From assembly GCA_030998225.1 (NCBI GenBank), contig JAPYXD010000174.1, forward strand, positions 1,031,377 through 1,095,376: a stretch of DNA of 64,000 nucleotides. Direction: 5' to 3'. Made by a program: the position numbers and the translations under genes. Source of the DNA: Diplolepis rosae. Taxonomy: Eukaryota > Arthropoda > Insecta > Hymenoptera > Diplolepididae. How positions within the stretch are numbered: the stretch's first letter is position 1; every line of letters starts with the position of its first letter. This document shows positions 48,101 to 62,049 of this stretch, in pieces. The notes beneath the pieces were generated by a model. It did not search any database. It was not told where the DNA came from and saw only the letters and a list, made by a program, of their open reading frames with translations.

Positions 48101-51100
48101 ACTTTATGGTCTAGAAAGGCTCTATGATTTTTGGGCTCTTCAAATATGTCCATATCGATTTTGGGGCTTCTACCCTTAACACCGAAATGCACCCCTACCA
48201 GTCCATGGAGAGACGACTTTCACTAAAATTGATCGTTTTTCAAACTTTATGTTCTAGGTAGACTCTATTGTCTTTGGGCTCTTCAAATATGTCCATATCG
48301 ATTTTTGGGCTTCTACCCTTAACACCGAAATGCACCCCTGCAAGACCATGGAGAGACGACTTACACTAAAATTGATCGTTTTTCAAACTTTATGTTCTAG
48401 GTAGACTCTATGATCTTTGGGCTCTTCAAATATGGCCATATCGATTTTTGGGCTCCAACCCTTAACACCGAAATGCACCCCTACATGGCCATGTAGAGAC
48501 GACTTTCACTATAATTGATCTTTTTGCAAACTTTATGGTCTAGAAAGGCTCTATGATTTTTGGGCTCTTCAAATATGTCCATATCGATTTTTAGGCTTCT
48601 ACCCTTAACACCTAAATGCACCCCTACATGACCATGTAGAGACGACTTCCACTAAAATTGATCGGTTTTCAAACTTTATGTTCTAGGAAGACCCTATGAT
48701 TTTGGGGCTTCTACCCTTAACACCGAAATGCACCCCTACAAGACCATGGAGAGACGACTTTCACTAAAATTGATCGTTTTTCAAACTTTATGTTCTAGGT
48801 AGACTCTATTGTCTTTGGGCTCTTCAAATATGTCCATATCGATTTTTGGGCTTCTACCCTTAACACCGAAATGCACCCCTACATGACCATGTAGAGACGA
48901 CTTTCACTAAAATTGATCGTTTTTCAAACTTTATGTTCTAGGTAGACTCTATGATCTTTGGGCTCTTCAAATATGGCCATATCGATTTTTGGGCTCCAAC
49001 CCTTAACACCGAAATGCACCCCTACATGGCCATGTAGAGACGACTTTCACTATAATTGATCTTTTTGCAAACTTTATGGTCTAGAAAGGCTCTATGATCT
49101 TTGGGTTCTTCAAATATGTCCATATCGATTTTTGGGCTCCAACCCTTAACACCGAAATGCACCCCTACATGGCCATGTAGAGACGACTTTCACTATAATT
49201 GATCTTTTTGCAAACTTTATGGTCTAGAAAGGCTCTATGATTTTTGGGCTCTTCAAATATGTCCATATCGATTTTTAGGCTTCTACCCTTAACACCTAAA
49301 TGCACCCCTACATGACCATGTAGAGACGACTTTCACTAAAATTGATCGTTTTTCAAACTTTATGTTCTAGGTAGACTCTATGATCTTTGGGCTCTTCAAA
49401 TATGTCCATATCGATTTTTGGGCTTCTACCCTTAACACCGAAATGCACCCCTACAAGACCATGGAGAGACGACTTTCACTATAATTGATCTTTTTGCAAA
49501 CTTTATGGTATAGAAAGGGTCTAAGATGTTTGGGATCTTCAAATATGTCCATATCGATTTTTAGGCTTCTACCCTTAACACCTAAATGCACCCCTACATG
49601 ACCATGTAAAGACGACTTCCACTAAAATTGATCGGTTTTCAAACTTTATGTTCTAGGAAGACCCTATGATTTTTGGGCTTATACCCTTAACACCGAAATG
49701 TACCCCTACATGGCCATGTAGAGACGACTTTCACTAAAATTGATCTTTTTGCAAACTTTATGGTCTAGAAAGGCTCTATGATTTTCGGGCTCTTCAAATA
49801 TGTCCATATCGATTTTTAGGCTTCTACCCTTAACACCTAAATGCACCCCTACATGACCATGTAGAGACGACTTTCACTAAAATTGATCGTTTTTCAAACT
49901 TTATGTTCTAGGTGGACTCTATGATCTTTGGGCTCTTCAAATATGTCCATATCGATTTTTGTGCTTCTACCCTTAACACCGAAATGCACCCCTACATGGC
50001 CATGTAGAGACGACTTTCACTATAATTGATCTTTTTGCAAACTTTATGGTCTAGAAAGGCTCTATGATTTTTGGGCTCTTCAAATATGTCCATATCGATT
50101 TTTTAGGCTTCTACCCTTAACACCTAAATGCACCCCTACATGACCATGTAGAGACGACTTTCACTAAAATTGATCGTTTTTCAAACTTTATGTTCTAGGT
50201 GGACTCTATGATCTTTGGGCTCTTCAAATATGTCCATATCGATTTTTGTGCTTCTACCCTTAACACCGAAATGCACCCCTACATGGCCATGTAGAGACGA
50301 CTTTCACTATAATTGATCTTTTTGCAAACTTTATGGTCTAGAAAGGCTCTATGATTTTTGGGCTCTTCAAATATGTCCATATCGATTTTTAGGCTTCTAC
50401 CCTTAACACCTAAATGCACCCCTACATGACCATGTAGAGACGACTTTCACTAAAATTGATCGTTTTTCAAACTTTATGTTCTAGGTGGACTCTATGATCT
50501 TTGGGCTCTTCAAATATGTCCATATCGATTTTTGTGCTTCTACCCTTAACACCGAAATGCACCCCTACAAGACCATGGAGAGACGACTTTCACTAAAATT
50601 GATCGTTTTTCAAACTTTATGTTCTAGGTAGACTCTATGATCTTTGGGCTCTTCAAATATGGCCATATCGATTTTTGGGCTCCAACCCTTAACACCGAAA
50701 TGCACCCCTACATGGCCATGTAGAGACGACTTTCACTATAATTGATCTTTTTGCAAACTTTATGGTCTAGAAAGGCTCTATGATCTTTGGGCTCTTCAAA
50801 TATGTCCATATCGATTTTTAGGCTTCTACCCTTAACACCTAAATGCACCCCTACATGACCATGTAGAGACGACTTCCACTAAAATTGATCGGTTTTCAAA
50901 CTTTATGTTCTAGGAAGACCCTATGATTTTTGGGCTTATACCCTTAACACCGAAATGTACCCCTACATGGCCATGTAGAGACGACTTTCACTAAAATTGA
51001 TCTTTTTGCAAACTTTATGGTCTAGAAAGGCTCTATGATTTTCGGGCTCTTCAAATATGTCCATACCGATTTTTGGGCTTCCACCCTTAACACCTAAATG

Positions 51101-52259
51101 CACCCCTACATGACCATGTAGAGACGACTTTCACTAAAATTGATCGTTTTTCAAACTTTATGTTCTAGGTGGACTCTATGATCTTTGGGCTCTTCAAATA
51201 TGTCCATATCGATTTTTGTGCTTCTACCCTTAACACCGAAATGCACCCCTACATGGCCATGTAGAGACGACTTTCACTATAATTGATCTTTTTGCAAACT
51301 TTATGGTCTAGAAAGGCTCTATGATTTTTGGGCTCTTCAAATATGTCCATATCGATTTTTGGGCTTCTACCCTTAACACCGAAATGCACCCCTACATGAC
51401 CATGTAGAGACGACTTCCACTAAAATTGATCGGTTTTCAAACTTTATGTTCTAGGAAGACCCTATGATTTTTGGGCTTATACCCTTAACACCGAAATGTA
51501 CCCCTACATGGCAATGTAGAGACGACTTTCACTAAAATTGATCTTTTTGCAAACTTTATGGTCTAGAAAGGCTCTATGATTTTTGGGCTCTTCAAATATG
51601 TCCATATCGATTTTGGGGCTTCTACCCTTAACACCGAAATGCACCCCTACAAGACCATGGAGAGACGACTTTCACTAAAATTGATCGTTTTTCAAACTTT
51701 ATGTTCTAGGTAGACTCTATTGTCTTTGGGCTCTTCAAATATGTCCATATCGATTTTTGGGCTTCTACCCTTAACACCGAAATGCACCCCTACAAGACCA
51801 TGGAGAGACGACTTTCACTAAAATTGATCGTTTTTCAAACTTTATGTTCTAGGTAGACTCTATGATCTTTGGGCTCTTCAAATATGGCCATATCGATTTT
51901 TGGGCTCCAACCCTTAACACCGAAATGCACCCCTACATGGCCATGTAGAGACGACTTTCACTATAATTGATCTTTTTGCAAACTTTATGGTCTAGAAAGG
52001 CTCTATGATTTTTGGGCTCTTCAAATATGTCCATATCGATTTTTAGGCTTCTACCCTTAACACCTAAATGCACCCCTACATGACCATGTAGAGACGACTT
52101 CCACTAAAATTGATCGGTTTTCAAACTTTATGTTCTAGGAAGACCCTATGATTTTGGGGCTTCTACCCTTAACACCGAAATGCACCCCTACAAGACCATG
52201 GAGAGACGACTTTCACTAAAATTGATCGTTTTTCAAACTGTATGTTCTAGGTAGACTCT
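45104..52259. repeat. Satellite, second domain, last clean part
   Basis: Ordinary monomers in all classes, including locus 3 of the C-A dimers (49750-50608) and GGCAATG short monomers at 46005, 48058 and 51510. Point variants and indels are sparse. A few monomers stand out: TGCGCCCC with ACTGCCACT near 47,392-47,425, and ATGGTATAGAAAGGGTCTAAGATG near 49,505. No gene is present. Confidence 0.8.
49750..50608 (+). repeat. Three tandem C-A dimers, locus 3
   Basis: Class A starts at 49893, 50180 and 50466 repeat the pattern of loci 1 and 2. One extra T near 50,100 (CGATTTTTTAGG) makes the first interval 287 bp. It lies 5504 bp after locus 2, close to 33 x 143 + 7 x 112 = 5503 with one visible extra A near 47,443. 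The GGCAATG short monomers at 46005 and 51510 keep the matching offset. Confidence 0.83.
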
Positions 52260-54478
52260 ATTGATCTTTGGGCTCTTCAAATATGTCCATATCGATTTTT
52301 GGGCTTCTACTCCTTAACATGTCCTCAAATGCACCCCTACACTGACCATGTAGAGACGACTTTCACTAAAATTGATCGTTTTTTCAAACTTTATGTTCGT
52401 AGGTAGACTCTATGATCTTTTTGGGCTCTTCAAATATGGTCATATCGATTTTTCGGGCTCCAACCCTTAACACCGAAATGCACCCCTACATGGCCATGTA
52501 GAGACGACTTTCACTATAATTGATCTTTTTGCAAACTTTATGGTCTAGAAAGGCTCTATGATCTTTGGGCTCTTCAAATATGGCCATATCGATTTTTGGG
52601 CTCCAACTCCTTAACACCTCTGAAATGCACCCCTACAAGACCATGGAGAGACGACTTTCACTCAAAATTGATCGTTTTTTTCAAACTTTATGTTCTAGGT
52701 AGACTCTATGATCTTTGGGCTTCTTCAAACATGGCCATATCGATTTTTGGGCTCCAACCCTTAACACCGAAATGCACCCCTACATGGCCATGTAGAGACG
52801 ACTTTTCACTATAATTGATCTTTTTTGCAAACTTTATGGTCTAGAAAGGCTCTATGATCTTTGGGCTCTTCAAATATGTCCATATCGATTTTTAGGGCTT
52901 TCTACCCTTAACACCTAAATGCACCCCTACATGACCATGTCGAGACGACTTCCACTAAAATTGATCGGTTTTCAAACTTTATGTTCTAGGAAGACCCTAT
53001 GATTTTTGGGCTTATACCCTTAACACCGAAATGTACCCCTACATGGCCATGTAGAGACGACTTTTCACTAAAAATGATCTCTTTGCAAACTTTATGGTCT
53101 AGGAAAGGCTCTATGATTTTCGGGCTCTTCAAATATGTCCATATCGATTTTTAGGCTTCTACCCTTAACACCTAAATGCACCCCTACATGACCATGTAGA
53201 GACGACTTTCACTAAAATTGGATCGTTTTTCAAACTTTATGTTCTAGGTGGACTCTATGATCTTTGGGCTCTTCAAATATGTCCATATCGATTTTTGGGC
53301 TTCTACCCTTAACACCGAAATGCACCCCTACATGGCCATGTAGAGACGACTTTCACTATAATTGATCTTTTTGCAAACTTTATGGTCTAGAAAGGCTCTA
53401 TGATTTTTGGGCTCTTCAAATATGTCCATATCGATTTTTGGGCTTCTACCCTTAACACCTAAATGCACCCCTACAAGACCATGTAGGGACGACTTCCACT
53501 AAAATTGATCGGTTTTCAAAACTTTAGTGCGTTCTAGGAAGACCCTATGATTTTTGGGCTTATACCCTTAACACCGAAATGTACCCCTACATGGCAATGT
53601 AGAGACGACTTTCACTAAAATTGATCTCTTTTGAAAACTTTATGGTCTAGAAAGGCTCTATGATTTTTGGGCTCTTCAAATATGTCCATATCGATTTTGG
53701 GGCTTCTACCCTTAACACCGGAAAAGTGCACCCTGCTACCAGACCATGGAGAGACGACTTTCACTAAAATTGATCGTTTTTTCAAACTGTATTGGTGGTT
53801 CTAGGTAGACTACTATTGTCTTTGGGCTCTTCAAATATGTCCATATCGATTTTTGGGCTTCTACCCTTAACACCGAAATGCACCCCTACAAGACCATGGA
53901 GAGACGACTTTCACTAAAATTGATCGTTTTTCAAACTTTTATGTTCTAGGTGAGACTCTATGATCTTTGGGCTCTTCAAATATGGCCATATCGATTTTTG
54001 GGCTCCAACCCTTAACACCGAAATGCACCCCTACATGGCTATGTAGAGACGACTTTTCACTATAATTGATCTTTTTGCAAACTTTATGGTCTAGAAAGGC
54101 TCTATGATTTTTTGGGCTCTTCAAATATGTCCATATCGATTTTTAGGCTTCTACCCTTAACACCTAAATGCACCCCTACATGACCATGTAGAGACGACTT
54201 CCACTTAAAATTGATCGGTTTTCAAACTTTATGTTCTAGGAAGACCCTATGATTTTGGGGCTTCTACCCTTAACACCGAAATGCACCCCTACAAGACCAT
54301 GGACAGAGACGACTTTCACTACAAATTGATCGTTTTTCAAACTGTATGTTCTAGGTAGACTCTATTGTCTTTGGGCTCTTCAAATATGTCCATATCGATT
54401 TTTGGGCTTCTACCCTTAACACCTAAATGCACCCCTACATGACCATGTAGAGACGACTTTCACTAAAATTGATCGATT

Positions 54479-54621
54479 TTCAAACTTTATGTTCTATGTA
54501 GACTCTATGCTCTTTGGGCTCTTCATATTTTGACTTTTGTTTTTTTGTGGTCCATACCTTAAGACCGAAATGCACCCCTACATGTCCATGTAGAGACGAC
54601 TTTCACTATAATTGATCTTTT
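54479..54621 (+). repeat. Monomer with a scrambled centre
   Basis: This monomer keeps the 143 bp length, but its centre at about 54,524-54,562 reads CATATTTTGACTTTTGTTTT and GTGGTCCATACC in place of the usual class B middle. The flanks are normal, with TTCTATGTAG in the head and CTACATGTCCATGTAG in the palindrome zone. It is the most altered monomer centre in the window. It lies in the error-rich tail, so miscalled bases are the likely cause. Confidence 0.7.
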
Positions 54622-55027
54622 TGCAAACTTTATGGTCTAGAAAGGCTCTATGATCTTTGGGCTCTTCAAATATATCCATATCGATTTTTAGGCTTCTACC
54701 CTTAACACCTAAATGCACCCCTACATGACCATGTCGAGACGACTTCCCAACTAAAATTGATCGGTTTTCAAACTTTATGTTCTAGGAAGACCCTATGATT
54801 TTTTTGGGCTTATACCCTTAACACCTTGAAATGTACCCCTACATGGCCATGTAGAGACGACTTTCACTTAAAATTGATCTCTTTGCAAACTTTATGGTCT
54901 AGAAAGGCTCTATGATTTTCGGGCTCTTCAAATATGTCCATATCGATTTTTAGGCTTCCACCCTTAACACCTAAATGCACCTCCTACATGACCATGTAGA
55001 GACGACTTTCACTAAAATTGATCGTTT

Positions 55028-55277
55028 TTCAAACTTTATGTTCTAGGTGGACTCTATGATCTTTTTGGGCTCTTCAAATATGTCCATATCGATTTTTGTG
55101 CTTCTACCCTTAACACCGAAATGCACCCCCTACATAGCCATGAATGACTTCCACTAAAATTGGCCTGGTTTTCAAACTTTATGTTCTAGAAGACCCTATG
55201 ATTTTTGGGTTTATACTCTTAACACCGAAATGCACCCCTGTTGGCGGCCATGTAGAGACGATCTTTCACTATAATTG
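55028..55277 (+). repeat. Abnormal A to D junction with missing tail bases
   Basis: A class A monomer with TTTTTGTGCTTC runs through ACATAGCCATGAATGACTTCC into a D-type tail, then directly into a short D monomer at 55171 (TTCTAGAAGACCC, GGGTTTATACTC). The GTAGAGAC segment of the tail is missing. The D copy then has CCCCTGTTGGCGGCCATG. A similar A to D junction lies at 60952-61170. Elsewhere an A monomer with this middle is followed by class C. Confidence 0.65.
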
Positions 55278-58200
55278 GATCTTTTTGCAAACTTTATGGT
55301 CTAGAAAGGCTCTATGATTTTTGGGCTCTTCAAATATGTCCATATCGATTTTTTGGGCTTCTACCCTTTAACATCCTAAATGCACCCCTACACTTTGACC
55401 ATGTAGGGACGACTTCCACTAAAATTGATCGGTTTTCAAACTTTATGTTCTAGGAAGACCCTATGATTTTTGGGCTTATACCCTTAACACCGAAATGTAC
55501 CCCTACATGGCAATGTAGAGACGACTTTCACTAAAATTGGATCTTTTTGAAAACTTTATGGTCTAGAAAGGCTCTATGATTTTTGGGCTCTTCAAATATG
55601 TCCATATCGATTTTGGGGCTTCTACCCTTAACACCGAAATGCACCCCTACCAGACCATGGAGAGACGACTTTCACTAAAATTGATCGTTTTTCAAACTGT
55701 ATGTTCTAGGTAGACTCTATTGTCTTTGGGCTCTTCAAATATGTCCATATCGATTTTTGGGCTTCTACCCTTAACACCGAAATGTGCACCCCTACAAGAC
55801 CATGGAGAGACGACTTTCACTAAAATTGGTCGTTTTTCAAACTTTATGTTCTAGGTAGACTCTATGATCTTTGGGCTCTTCAAATATGGCCATATCGATT
55901 TTTGGGCTCCAACCCTTAACACCGAAATGCACCCCTACATGGCCATGTAGAGACGACTTCCACTAAAATTGATCTTTTTTCAAACTTTATGTTCTAGGAA
56001 AACCCTATGATTTTGGGGCTTCTACCCTTAACACCGAAATGCACCCCTACAAGACCATGGAGAGACGACTTTCACTAAAATTGACTCGTTTTTCAAACTG
56101 TATGTTCTAGGTAGACTCTATTGTCTTTGGGCTCTTCAAATATGTCCATTTCGATTTTTGGGCTTCAACCCTTATCACCTAAATGCACCCCTTCATGACC
56201 ATGTAGAGACGACTTCCACTAAAATTGATAGTTTTTCAAACTTTATGTTCTAGGTAGACTCTATTATCTTTGGGTTCTTCAAATATGGTCATATGGATTT
56301 TTGGGCTCCAACCCTTAACACCGAAATGCACCCCTACATGGCCATGTAGAGACGACTTTCACTATAATTGATCTTTTTGCAAACTTTATGGTCTAGAAAG
56401 GCTCTATGATCTTTGGGCTCTTCAAATATGTCCATATCGATTTTTAGGCTTCTACCCCCTTAACACCTAAATGCACCCCTACATGACCATGTCGAGACGA
56501 CTTCCACTTTAAAATTGATCGTTTTTCAAACTTTATGTTCTAGGTAGACTCTATGATCTTTGGGCTCTTCAAATATGGTCATATGGATTTTTGGGCTCCA
56601 ACCCTTAACACCGAAAATGCACCCCTACATGGCCATGTAGAGACGACTTTCACTATAATTGATCTTTTTGCAAACTTTATGGTCTAGAAAGGCTCTATGA
56701 TCTTTGGGCTCTTCAAATATGGCCATATCGATTTTTTGGGCTCCAACCCTTAACACCGAAATGCACCCCTACATGGCCATGTAGAGACGACTTTCTCTAC
56801 TATAATTGATCTTTTTGCAAACTTTATGGTCTAGAAAGGCTCTATGATTTTTGGGCTCTTCAAATATGTCCATATCGATTTTTAGGCTTCTACCCTTAAC
56901 ACCTAAATGCACCCCCTACATGACCATGGTAGAGACGACTTTCCACTTTCAAAATTGATCGTTTTTCAAACTTTATGTTCTAGGTGGACTCTATGATCTT
57001 TGGGCTCTTCAAATATGTCCATATCGATTTTTGTGCTTCTACCCTTAACACCGAAATGCACCCCTACAAGACCATGGAGAGACGACTTTCACTATAATTG
57101 ATCTTTTTGCAAACTTTATGGTCTAGAAAGGCTCTATGATCTTTGGGCTCTTCAAATATGTCCATATCGATTTTTAGGCTTCTACCCTTAACACCTAAAT
57201 GCACCCCTACATGACCATGGCAAGCGAGACGACTTCCACTAAAATTGATCGGTTTTCAAACTTTATGTTCTAGGAAGACCCTATGATTTTTGGGCTTATA
57301 CCTCTTAACACCGAAAAATGTACCCCTACATGGCCATGTAGAGACGACTTTCACTAAAATTGATCTCTTTGCAAACTTTATGGTCTAGAAAGGCTCTATG
57401 ATTTTCGGGCTCTTCAAATGTATGTCCATATCGATTTTTAGGCTTCTACCCTTAACTTACCTAAATGCACCCCTACATGACCATGTAGAGACGACTTTTC
57501 CACTAAAATTGATCGTTTTTCAAACTTTATGTTCTAGGTGGACTCTATGATCTTTGGGCTCTTCAAATATGTCCATATCGATTTTTGTGCTTCTACCCTT
57601 AACACCGAAATGCACCCCCTACATGGCCATGTAGAGACGACTTTCACTATAATTCCGATCTTTTTGCAAACTTTATGGTCTAGAAAGGCTCTATGATTTT
57701 TGGGCTCTTCAAATATGTCCATATCGATTTTTAGGCTTCTACCCTTAACACCTAAATGCACCCCTACATGACCATGTAGAGACGACTTTCACTCAAAGTG
57801 ATCGTTTTTCAAACTTTATGTTCTAGGTGGACCTCTATGATCTTTTGGGCTCTTCAAATATGTCCATATCGATTTTTGTGCTTCTACCCTTAACACCGAA
57901 ATGCACCCCTACAAGATCCATGGAGAGACGACTTTCACTAAAATTGATCGTTTTTCAAACTTTATGTTCTAGGTAGACTCTATGATCTTTGGGCTCTTCA
58001 AATATGGCCATATCGATTTTTGGGCTCCAACCCTTAACACCGAAATGCACCCCTACATGGCCATGTAGAGACGACTTTCACTATAATTGATCTTTTTTGC
58101 AAACGTTATGGTCTAGAAAGGCTCTATGATCTTTGGGCTCTTCAAATATGTCCATATCGATTTTTAGGCTTCTACCCTTAACACCTAAATGCACCCCTAC

Positions 58201-60951
58201 ATGACCATGTCGAGACGACTTCCACTTCAAAATTGATCGGTTTTCAAACTGTATGTTCTAGGTAGACTCTATTGTCTTCTTTGGGCTCTTCAAATATGTC
58301 CATATCGATTTTTGGGCTTCTACCCTTAACACCTAAATGCACCCCTACATGACCATGTAGAGACGACTTTCACTAAAAATTGATCGTTTTTCAAACTTTA
58401 TGTTCTAGGTAGACTCTATGATCTTTGGGCTCTCTCAAATATGGTCATATCGATTTTTGGGCTCCAACTCCTTAACACCGAAATGCACCCCTACATGGCC
58501 ATGTAGAGACGACTTTCACTATAATTGATCTTTTTGCAAACTTTTATGGTCTAGAAAGGCTCTATGATCTTTGGGCTCTTCAAATATGACCATATCGATT
58601 TTTGGGCTCCAACCCTTAACACCGAAATGCACCCCTTACATGGCCATGTAGAGACGACTTTCACACTATAATTGATCTTTTTGCAAACTTTGCATGGTCT
58701 ATGGAAAGGCTCTATGATTTTTGGGCTCTTCAAATATGTCCATATCGATTTTTAGGCTTCTACCCTTAACACTTAAATGCACCCCTACATGACCATGTAG
58801 AGACGACTTTTCACTAAAATTGATCGTTTTTCAAACTTTATGTTCTAGGTGGACTCTATGATCTTTGGGCTCTTCAAATATGTCCATATCCGATTTTTTG
58901 TGCTTCTACCCTTAACACCGAAATGCACCCCTACAAGACCATGGAGAGACGACTTTCACTATAATTGATCTTTTTTGCAAACTTTATGGTCTAGAAAGGC
59001 TCTATGATCTTTGGGCTCTTCAAATATGTCCATATCGATTTTTAGGCTTCTACCCTTAACAACCTAAATGCACCCCTACATGACCATGTCGAGACGACTT
59101 CCACTAAAATTGATCGGTTTTCAGAACTTTATGCGTTCTAGGAAGACCCTATGATTTTTGGGCTTATACCACTTATTTCACCGAAATGTGTACCCCTTAC
59201 ATGGCCATGTAGAGACGACTTTCCACTAAAATTCGATCTCTTTGCAAACTTTATGGTCTAGAAAGGCTCTATGATTTTCGGGCTCTCTCAAATATGTCCA
59301 TATCGATTTTTAGGCTTCTACCCTTTAACACCTAAATGCACCCCTACATGACCATGTAGAGACGACTTTCAACTAAAATTGATCGTTTTTCCAAACTTTT
59401 ATGTTCCTAGGTGGACTCTATGATCTTTGGGATCTTCAAATATGTCCATATCGATTTTTGTGCTTCTACCCTTAACACCGAAATGCACCCCTACAAGACC
59501 ATGGAGAGACGACTTTCACTATAATTGATCTTTTTGCAAGCCCTTTATGGTCTAGAAAGGCTCTATGATCTTTGGGCTCTTCAAATATGTCCATATCGAT
59601 TTTTAGGCTTCTACCCTTAACACCTAAATGCACCCCTACATGACCATGTCGAGACGACTTCCACTAAAATTGATCGGTTTTCAAACTTTATGTTCTAGGA
59701 AGACCCTACACTGATTTTTGGGCTTATACCCCTGTAACACCGAAATGTACCTCTACATGGCCATGTAGAGACGACTTTTTCACTAAAATTGAGTCTTCTT
59801 TGCAAACTTTATGGTCTAGAAAGGCTCTATGATTTTCGGGCTCTTCAAATATGTCCATATCGATTTTTAGGCTTCTACCCTTAACACCTAAATGCACCCC
59901 CTACATGACCATGCAGAGACGACTTTCACTAAAATTGATCGTTTTTCAAACTTTATGTTCTAGGTGGACTCTATGATCTTTGGGCTCTTCCAAATATGTC
60001 CATATCGATTTTTGTGCTTCTACCCTTAACACCGAAATGCACCCCCTACATGGCCATGTAGAGACGACTTCTCTTCACTATAATTGATCTTTTTGCAAAC
60101 TTTAGTGGTCTAGAAAGGCTCTATGATTTTTGGGCTCTTCTAAATATGTCCATATCGATTTTTTGGCTTCTACCCTTAACACCTAAATGCACCCCTACAT
60201 GACCATGTAGAGACGACTTTCACTAAAATTGATCGTTTTTCAAACTTTATGTTCTAGAGTGGACTCTATGATCTTTGGGCTCTTCAAATATGTCCATATC
60301 GATTTTTTGTGCTTCTACCCTTAACACCGAAATGCACCCCTACAAGACCATGGAGAGGACGACTTTCACTAAAATTGATCGTTTTTCAAACTTTATGTTC
60401 TAGGTAGACTCTATGATCTTTGGGCTCTTCAAATATGGCAAATATATCGATTTTTGGGCTCCAACTCCCTTAACACCGAAATGCACCCCTACATGGCCAT
60501 GTAGAGACGACTTTCACTATAATTGATCTTTTTTGCAAACTTTATGGTCTAGAAAGCGCTTCTATGATCTTTGGGCTCTTCAAATATGTACATATCGATT
60601 TTTAGGCTTCTACTCCTTCTTTAACACCTAAATGCACCCCCAGATGACCATGTCGAGACGACTTCCACCAAAATTGATTCGGTTTTCAAACTTTATGTTC
60701 TAGGAAGACCCTATGATTTCAGTTGGGCTTATACCCTTAACACCGAAATGTACCCCTACATGGCCATGTAGAGACGACTTTCACTGAAATTGATCTCTTT
60801 GCAAACTTTATGGTTCCTAGAAAGGCTCCTATGGATTTTCGGGCTCTTCAAATATGTCCATATCGATTTTTAGGCTTCCACCACCCTTAACACCTAAATG
60901 CACCCCTACATGACCATGTAGAGACGAGACTTTCACTAAAATTGATCGTTT

Positions 60952-61170
60952 TTCAAACTTTATGTTCTAGGTGGACTCTATGATCTTTGGGCTCTTCAAA
61001 TATGTCCATATCGATTTTTGTGCTTCTACCCTTAACACCAAAATGCACCCCTACATGGCCATGTAGGGATTAGACTCTCCACCCCTAAAATTGATCGGTT
61101 TTCAAACTTTATGTTCTAGGAAGACCCTATGATTTTTGGGCTTATACCCTTAACACCGAAATGCACCCCT
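60952..61170 (+). repeat. Second abnormal A to D junction
   Basis: A class A monomer (start 60952) ends with CCATGTAGGGATTAGACTC, then CCACCCCTAAAATTG, and enters a short D monomer at 61101 with GGGCTTATACCC and CACCGAAATGCACCCC. The D starts at 55171 and 61101 are 5930 bp apart. The junction order is shared with 55028-55277, but the damaged bases differ, so the order may be real and the damage technical. Confidence 0.6.
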
Positions 61171-62023
61171 ACATGGCCATGTAGAGACGACTTTCACTAT
61201 AATTGATCTTTTTGCAAACTTTATGGTCTAGAAAGGCTCTATGATTTTTGGGCTCTTCAAATATGTCCATATCGATTTTTAGGCTTCTACCCTTAACACC
61301 TAAATGCACCCCTACAAGTGACCATGTCAAGAGACGACTTCCACTAAAATTGATCGGTTTTTCAAGACTTTATGTTCTAGGAAGACCCTATGATTTTTGA
61401 GCTTATACCCTTAACACCGAAATGTATCCCTACATGGCCATGTAGAGACGACTTTCACTAAAAATTGATCTCTTTGCAAACTTTATGGTCTAGAAAGGCT
61501 CTATGATTTTCGGGCTCTTCAAATATGTCCATATCGATTTTTTTTTAGGCTTCCACCCTTAACACCTAAATGCACCCCTACATGACCATGTAGAGACTTA
61601 CTCTTCACTAAAATTGATCGTTTTTCAAACTTTATGTTCTAGGTGGACTCTATGATCTTTGGGCTCTTCAAATAATGTCCATATCGATTTTTGTGCTTCT
61701 ACCCTTAACACCGAAATGCACCTACAAGACCATGGAGAGACGACTTTCACTACACTTGATCGCTTTTCAAACTTTATGTTCTAGGTAGACTCTATGATGT
61801 TTGGGCTCTTCAAATATGGCCATATCGATTTTTGGGCTCCAACCCTTAACACCGAAATGCACCCCTTACATGGCCATGTAGAGACGACTTTCACTTATAA
61901 TTGATCTTTGCTTTTGCAAACTTTATGGTCTAGAAAGGCTCTATGATTTTTGGGCTCTTCAAATATGTCCATATCGATTTTTGGGCTTCTACCCTTAACA
62001 CTCTGAAATGCACCCCTACATGA

Positions 62024-62049
62024 CCCCCCCCCCCCCCCCCCCCCCCCCC
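62024..62049 (+). repeat. Homopolymer run of 26 C inside a monomer
   Basis: All other monomers read CATGACCATGTAG here, with two C residues. This copy has 26, so 24 are added at the centre of the palindrome zone. No other long homopolymer exists in the window. It lies in the insertion-dense tail and is most simply a base-calling or consensus artefact, though a true C-tract expansion cannot be excluded from sequence alone. Confidence 0.9.
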
